9,815 bases of DNA, from contig JAISBH010000190.1 of assembly GCA_031266295.1 (NCBI GenBank), positions 1-9,815 of the forward strand, written 5' to 3'. This document shows positions 5,922 to 9,815 of this stretch, piece after piece (positions within the stretch are counted from its first letter, which is position 1; every line of letters starts with the position of its first letter). The stretch is from Oscillospiraceae bacterium. Its GTDB lineage: Bacteria > Bacillota > Clostridia > Christensenellales > Aristaeellaceae. The position numbers and the translations under genes were made by a program. The notes under the pieces were generated by a model. That model was given only the letters and a program-made list of their open reading frames with translations, was not told where the DNA came from and ran no database searches.

Positions 5922-7204
5922 ACAAGCTATTCGTACTATGCGTCGACGCGATGTGCGACATCGATATCGACTATGCGAGAACCCTGCCGAACTTCGGCAG
6001 GGTTCTCGCCGACGGCTCTTACATCCGTCAGGTCAAGCCGGTCTATCCGTCATTCACGTATCCGTGTCACGCGTCCATTATGACGGGCGTGTATCCCGAT
6101 CGTCACGGCATCTCTCACAACGAAATAGTGTCGCCGGGCGTCGAGCGTCCGCCGTGGTACCGGATGAGATCGTCCGTCAAGGCCAAGTACCTGCTGGAGT
6201 ACGCCAAGGAGCGCGGCCTTTCTACATGCGCGCTGAACTGGCCGATCACCGGCGGCGCGGACTTTGATATGAATATGCCGATGATACTGCCCATGTATTA
6301 CGAGGGCGACGCGCTGCCGTTTTACCAGGGCAACGCCACTCAATCCCTGTTGGATCGTTACTTTCGCAAACATTATTGGGCGTTGTCGAACGCGCATGTC
6401 AGCTTCGACCTATTCACGATGGGAATCGCGCTGGATATCATTGAGGATAATGGCCAGCCCGACGTGATGTTCGTCAAGCTGTGCGATCTGGACAGTGTGA
6501 GGCATGAGTTCGGTGTCGACACTCCTCAAGCCAAGCGGGCGCTCAAATGGCACGACGCGCAGTTCGGTTCGCTGCTGGACGGTATCAGGCGGCACGGAGA
6601 TCCCGATCACACCAACGTTGTCGTGCTGGGCGATCATGGCCAGTCAGACGTCGAGCGTGTGATGAACTTCAACCTGGTGCTGCGTGAGAATGGTCTGCAG
6701 ACGCTGGACGCCGACGGGAGGCTGGCGTCTTGGGACGCGTACTGCCACACCGTTGGATTATCAGCGTGGATACAGCTGCGCGACCCTAATGATGCGGAGT
6801 TGTATGATCGTGTATACGATCTGCTTCTGAGTCTCAAGGTCGACCCTGCGTTCGCGATCGACTGCGTGTTCACCAAGGCCGAGGCTGAGGAGCAATTCCA
6901 TCTGACAGGGCCGTTCGACTTCGTAATCGAGAGCGCAAGTCCGGTCAGTTTCGGCCATTCCCTTACCGATCCGCTGTTTGTGAAAACGAAGCCGGGTGAT
7001 TACAAGACCGCGCCGGCCAGTCACGGCGGATTGCCGACACGTTCCCATATGACGACATTCTTCGCCAGCGGGCCATCGGTACGCCGCGGCGTTGTGATCG
7101 ACACAGCGTCGCTGGTCGACGAAGCGCCGACTATGGCGCGTATGCTGGGCTTCGATATGCCCGGCGTCGATGGCCGCGTGCTGACAGAGTTGCTTAACGA
7201 TTGA
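5918..7204 (+). CDS. Cytoplasmic type I phosphodiesterase/nucleotide pyrophosphatase-family hydrolase
   Basis: The 428-aa protein belongs to the alkaline phosphatase superfamily (PF01663-type, NPP-like), two-zinc enzymes that cleave phosphodiester or pyrophosphate bonds. The expected active-site set is visible: Asp10 in LCVDAM, the likely nucleophile Thr47 in PSFTYPCHASIMTGVYPDRHGI (44-65), Asp192 and His196 in DLDSVRHEFG, Asp239-His240 in VVLGDHG, and His369 in ASHGG. No signal peptide or membrane segment is seen (it begins MNKLFVLCVDAM), so it probably acts in the cytoplasm. Its ATG shares four bases with the stop of the binding-protein gene. Its own AAGGA is only two bases from the start, so translation is probably coupled. 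Lying inside a transporter operon, it likely processes the imported compound, perhaps a glycerophosphodiester, sugar phosphodiester or nucleotide derivative. Family is sure; substrate is not. Confidence 0.88.
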   Translation: MNKLFVLCVDAMCDIDIDYARTLPNFGRVLADGSYIRQVKPVYPSFTYPCHASIMTGVYPDRHGISHNEIVSPGVERPPWYRMRSSVKAKYLLEYAKERGLSTCALNWPITGGADFDMNMPMILPMYYEGDALPFYQGNATQSLLDRYFRKHYWALSNAHVSFDLFTMGIALDIIEDNGQPDVMFVKLCDLDSVRHEFGVDTPQAKRALKWHDAQFGSLLDGIRRHGDPDHTNVVVLGDHGQSDVERVMNFNLVLRENGLQTLDADGRLASWDAYCHTVGLSAWIQLRDPNDAELYDRVYDLLLSLKVDPAFAIDCVFTKAEAEEQFHLTGPFDFVIESASPVSFGHSLTDPLFVKTKPGDYKTAPASHGGLPTRSHMTTFFASGPSVRRGVVIDTASLVDEAPTMARMLGFDMPGVDGRVLTELLND

Positions 7205-7266
7205 CCTGCGGCTGATCGATGATCAATACGTAAAGCAGTATACAATCAAATCGGGGGCGGCGGCTT

Positions 7267-8313
7267 ATGCAAGTTGATCTGGTACATGTTACCAAACGAT
7301 TCGGCGGAGCGACGGCGGTGGACGACTTCACCGCAACTCTAGCCGACGGACAATTGGTCGCGCTGCTGGGGCCGTCCGGCTGCGGCAAGTCCACTCTGCT
7401 CAATATGCTGGCGGGGATACTGCCCGTTACAAGCGGGCGCATTCGGTTTGATAAAGACGACGTGACGCATTGGCCGCCAGAACGACGCGGAGTCGGGTTG
7501 GTATTTCAGAACTATGCGTTGTATCCGCATATGACAGTAGCGCAGAATATATCGTTCCCGCTGGAGATAAAAAAGACGCCCAAGCCCGAGCGGGAAAAGA
7601 AGATCGGCGAGATAGCGGCGATGGTGCACGTCGAGGAGTTGTTGAACCGTCGCCCCGACGAACTCTCCGGCGGGCAGCAGCAGCGCGTCGCTATCGCGCG
7701 AGCCTTGGTGAAACAGCCGCGATTGCTGCTTCTTGACGAACCGCTGTCCAACCTCGACGCGCGGCTGCGCCTGGAAATGCGCGAGGAGATACGCCGCGTT
7801 CAGCGCGAGACGGGCGTGACCACCGTGTTCGTCACACACGATCAAGAAGAGGCCATGTCCATCTCCGACCAGATCGTGCTAATGAGGGATGGGAAGCTCC
7901 AGCAGTGCGATCCAGCGCAAACCCTGTATCATAATCCGGCAAACCGCTTCGCCGCAGAATTTTTGGGGAATCCTCCTATAAACCAGCTGCATGGCAAGGC
8001 ATCCAGCGGGCGATTCAAACTGAGCTGCGGCGCGGAGATACCGCTGCCGAATCCCGCGACCGACAGCGGTCGGCCCGCGATTATGGCCGTTCGGGCGGAG
8101 GCTTTCGCGATCGACGACGGCGGTTTCCCGTGCAAGGTGTCGGAGCTGTTCGAGATCGGCAAAGAGGAGATGGCCAGTCTTAAGATCGGCGGCGAGACGG
8201 TGCGCGCGTACCTGCCGCTGGAAGGCGGGATACGCAAGGGCGACACCGTGAGAGTCAAGCTGAAGCCGCGCGGCGTATTCTTGTTCGACGAGGAAACGGG
8301 TGAGCGCATATGA
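7267..8313 (+). CDS. CUT1-family ABC transporter ATP-binding protein (MalK/UgpC/MsmX-like)
   Basis: This 348-aa ATPase should power import through the two permeases encoded next. All motifs are intact: Walker A GPSGCGKST (35-43), Q-loop Gln81 in VFQNYALYPHM, signature LSGGQQQR (133-140), Walker B LLLLDEP (153-159), D-loop SNLDARLR (161-168) and the H-loop His191 in FVTHDQEEA. After the nucleotide-binding domain, FLGNPPIN (232-239) leads into the C-terminal MalK/UgpC-like regulatory (TOBE/OB) domain, ending in RVKLKPRGVFLFDEETG. The length is slightly short of the usual 360-370 aa, within the family range. The start at 7267 has only a G-rich stretch (7253-7260) as ribosome binding site, weaker than its neighbours. 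A 62-base spacer follows the phosphodiesterase gene. The stop overlaps the first permease start (ATGA). Such ATPases can serve several sugar transporters, so the class alone does not tell the substrate. Confidence 0.95.
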   Translation: MQVDLVHVTKRFGGATAVDDFTATLADGQLVALLGPSGCGKSTLLNMLAGILPVTSGRIRFDKDDVTHWPPERRGVGLVFQNYALYPHMTVAQNISFPLEIKKTPKPEREKKIGEIAAMVHVEELLNRRPDELSGGQQQRVAIARALVKQPRLLLLDEPLSNLDARLRLEMREEIRRVQRETGVTTVFVTHDQEEAMSISDQIVLMRDGKLQQCDPAQTLYHNPANRFAAEFLGNPPINQLHGKASSGRFKLSCGAEIPLPNPATDSGRPAIMAVRAEAFAIDDGGFPCKVSELFEIGKEEMASLKIGGETVRAYLPLEGGIRKGDTVRVKLKPRGVFLFDEETGERI

Positions 8314-9242
8314 GCAAGCGCGGCGATCTGGAGCGTCAGACGGATTACACCCAAACCTCACGATTGTCAAAGATAGAGCCGCTGTTATACCTTGCGCCGT
8401 TTATGATAGGCATACTGGTGTTTACGCTGTATCCCGTTGTGAACGTGGTAGTGATATCATTTATGGAGGATTACAATTATCTAACCCGCGCGTTCTCGCG
8501 TCTTGGGTTAGGTAATTACATAAACGTTCTTAGCAATAAATACTTCATTCAGGCGTTGTCCAACACGTTCATATACGTACTGCTGGTTGTGCCGATAGCG
8601 ACTGTCATCGCTCTGGCCGTGGCCAACACGCTCAACCAAAAACTGAAGCTGGCCGGGTTGTTCCAGACGGCATACTTCCTGCCGATGGTTACAAGCGTCA
8701 CGGCGGTAGGACTGGCGTGGCGGTTCATGTTCAACGAACGGCTGGGCATCATCAACTTCTTCCTGTCATTGCTGCGTATCGATCCGGTCGGCTGGCTGAC
8801 CAAGGCGGAATGGAGTATGCCCGCGCTGGTCATCTACGGCATATGGAATATTCTGCCGTTCACAATAATACTGCTGCTGGCCGGACTGCAGAGCGTGAAC
8901 CCGATGTTCTACACTGCCGCGAGGGTGGATGGATCAAAGGGGTTGAGGATATTCTTCAGGATAACGGTGCCGCTGCTCGCGCCGACGATCATGCTTACCA
9001 CTATTGTTAACACCATATCGTCGTTCAAGGTGTTTAATGAGTTGTTTCCGTTGTTCAAGGGGCAGGCGGGGCCGTTCTACAATCTGTATACGGTCGTATA
9101 TTTTATCTATGAACAGATGGCGGGCAAGCCTCGGTTGGGTCGCGCCGCGTCCGCCGCGCTGGTGCTATTCGCGGTGATATTTATCCTGACCATGCTGCAG
9201 CTGCTGATACAGCGCAGGTGGAACAGGTCGGGGAGGATGTGA
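8310..9242 (+). CDS. ABC transporter permease, MalF/UgpA type
   Basis: A 310-aa inner-membrane protein with six likely membrane segments (about 24-50, 82-108, 118-140, 170-191, 220-242 and 280-301). The coupling-helix EAA-type motif, TAARVDGSKG then ITVPLLAP (202-225), contacts the ATPase. The cytoplasmic N-terminus ends at KIEPLLYLAPF, a common opening for this family, and the length is close to UgpA and LacF-type permeases rather than the longer MalF. The start codon overlaps the ATPase stop by four bases, with only a GGGTGAG-like site upstream, so coupled translation is likely. It should pair with the permease that follows to form the channel. The substrate is not readable from this protein alone. 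Confidence 0.93.
   Translation: MSKRGDLERQTDYTQTSRLSKIEPLLYLAPFMIGILVFTLYPVVNVVVISFMEDYNYLTRAFSRLGLGNYINVLSNKYFIQALSNTFIYVLLVVPIATVIALAVANTLNQKLKLAGLFQTAYFLPMVTSVTAVGLAWRFMFNERLGIINFFLSLLRIDPVGWLTKAEWSMPALVIYGIWNILPFTIILLLAGLQSVNPMFYTAARVDGSKGLRIFFRITVPLLAPTIMLTTIVNTISSFKVFNELFPLFKGQAGPFYNLYTVVYFIYEQMAGKPRLGRAASAALVLFAVIFILTMLQLLIQRRWNRSGRM
9230..9237 (+). promoter_or_regulatory. Ribosome binding site of the second permease
   Basis: GGGGAGGA lies six bases before the ATG at 9244 and overlaps the last codons of the preceding permease. It fixes the start of the right-edge partial gene, which has no stop codon inside the window. Confidence 0.65.
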
Positions 9243-9243
9243 T

Positions 9244-9815
9244 ATGCGAAAGAGCGTGCGCGCAATTATGATAGTCCTTTTAACAATTGGCGCGCTGGTG
9301 ATGGTGTTCCCGTTTTACTGGATGTTCATTTCCGCGTTCAAGACGACGCAGGAGATCAACCGATTCCCGCCGACGTGGCTGCCGGGGTCGCTAAGGTTTG
9401 ACAATTTCGTGATTGCGTTTCAGAAAGCGCCGTTCGCGAGGTATTTTTTAAACTCAGTTATTGTAACTGCGGTATGCGTTGTGTGCACGGGTTTCACGAC
9501 GATACTGGGCGCGTTTGCGTTCTCGAGGTTGAAGTTTCCCGGGCGCGAGGTGATATTCTCGTTACTGTTATCGCTGATGATGATTCCGTTTGAGATGGTT
9601 ATAGTCACCAACTATACTACTATTATTCAGATAGGGTTCAACGATTCGCTGCCGGCGCTGATTATACCGTTTACCAGCAGTATATTTTACACGTATATAC
9701 TGCGCAATTTCTTTTTGACGGTGCCGGATAGTTTGTATCATTCGGCGAGGGTGGATGGAGCGGGGAACTGGCGGTTTTTGTGGAAGATATTGGTGCCGAT
9801 GGCGAGACCGTCGCT
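9244..9815 (+). CDS. ABC transporter permease, MalG/UgpE type (cut by window end)
   Basis: An open frame begins one base after the previous stop and runs to the edge, giving about 190 residues. It starts MRKSVRAIMIVLLTIGALVM, with VFPFYWMFISAFKTTQEI at about 21-38, the usual MalG-family opening in which the first membrane helix leads to an FK-T element. Further segments include SVIVTAVCVVCTG, a helix around MMIPFEMVIVTNYT and a late SIFYTYILRNFF. The EAA coupling motif HSARVDGAGNWRFLWKILVPMARP is reached just before the edge. Family members are usually about 270-285 aa, so roughly the last third, with the final membrane helix, is missing only because the window stops. It completes the importer with the upstream permease. 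Confidence 0.92.
   Translation, partial: MRKSVRAIMIVLLTIGALVMVFPFYWMFISAFKTTQEINRFPPTWLPGSLRFDNFVIAFQKAPFARYFLNSVIVTAVCVVCTGFTTILGAFAFSRLKFPGREVIFSLLLSLMMIPFEMVIVTNYTTIIQIGFNDSLPALIIPFTSSIFYTYILRNFFLTVPDSLYHSARVDGAGNWRFLWKILVPMARPS

Noticed and set aside
7241..7246. TACAAT as an internal promoter -10 before the ATPase gene
   Set aside because: No -35 lies at 16-18 bases upstream; the nearest TTGACC (7201-7206) is 34 bases away. The 62-base gap is more simply an untranslated spacer.

Overview
The window looks like a GC-rich, low-complexity-prone chromosome segment from an anaerobic member of the Clostridia, perhaps a Christensenellales- or Oscillospirales-like gut or rumen bacterium. The reasons are strong AGGAGG ribosome binding sites before most genes, a full-length formate--tetrahydrofolate ligase, a secreted Cthe_2159-type beta-helix protein, and a CUT1-family transporter with a lipoprotein binding component. 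The taxonomic placement is inference; no rRNA or other marker gene is present.

Layout. Bases 1-657 hold no credible gene. They are a dense mosaic of hairpins and direct repeats: a GTTGCG-rich cluster, a 13-bp inverted repeat at 141-201, a chain of GC hairpins at 238-333, and a duplicated unit at about 387-656 whose second copy carries a 62-base insertion. On the minus strand follow a secreted Cthe_2159-like protein (658-2574) and, upstream of it, fhs (2735-4405). The 160-base gap between them carries five 11-bp direct repeats in perfect register (2663-2717), resembling the operator of a PhoB/PhoP/OmpR-type response regulator. A 256-base divergent promoter region (4406-4661) separates fhs from a plus-strand operon that runs off the right end.

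The plus-strand operon encodes a lipoprotein solute-binding protein, a cytoplasmic type I phosphodiesterase/nucleotide pyrophosphatase-family enzyme, a CUT1-type ABC ATPase and two MalF/MalG (UgpA/UgpE)-type permeases, the second cut by the window edge. Three of the four junctions are tight: two ATGA overlaps and one 1-base gap. The other has a 62-base spacer.

How the genes may work together. The composition recalls the UgpBAEC-UgpQ system for glycerol-3-phosphate and glycerophosphodiesters, with the cytoplasmic UgpQ role taken by an unrelated PF01663-family enzyme. The best operon promoter has TTTACA as its -35 and lies in a degenerate set of similar hexamers. A phosphate-limitation (Pho-like) theme linking the operon and the secreted protein is therefore possible, but it is a hypothesis. 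fhs is an ordinary one-carbon metabolism gene with no evident link to either neighbour.
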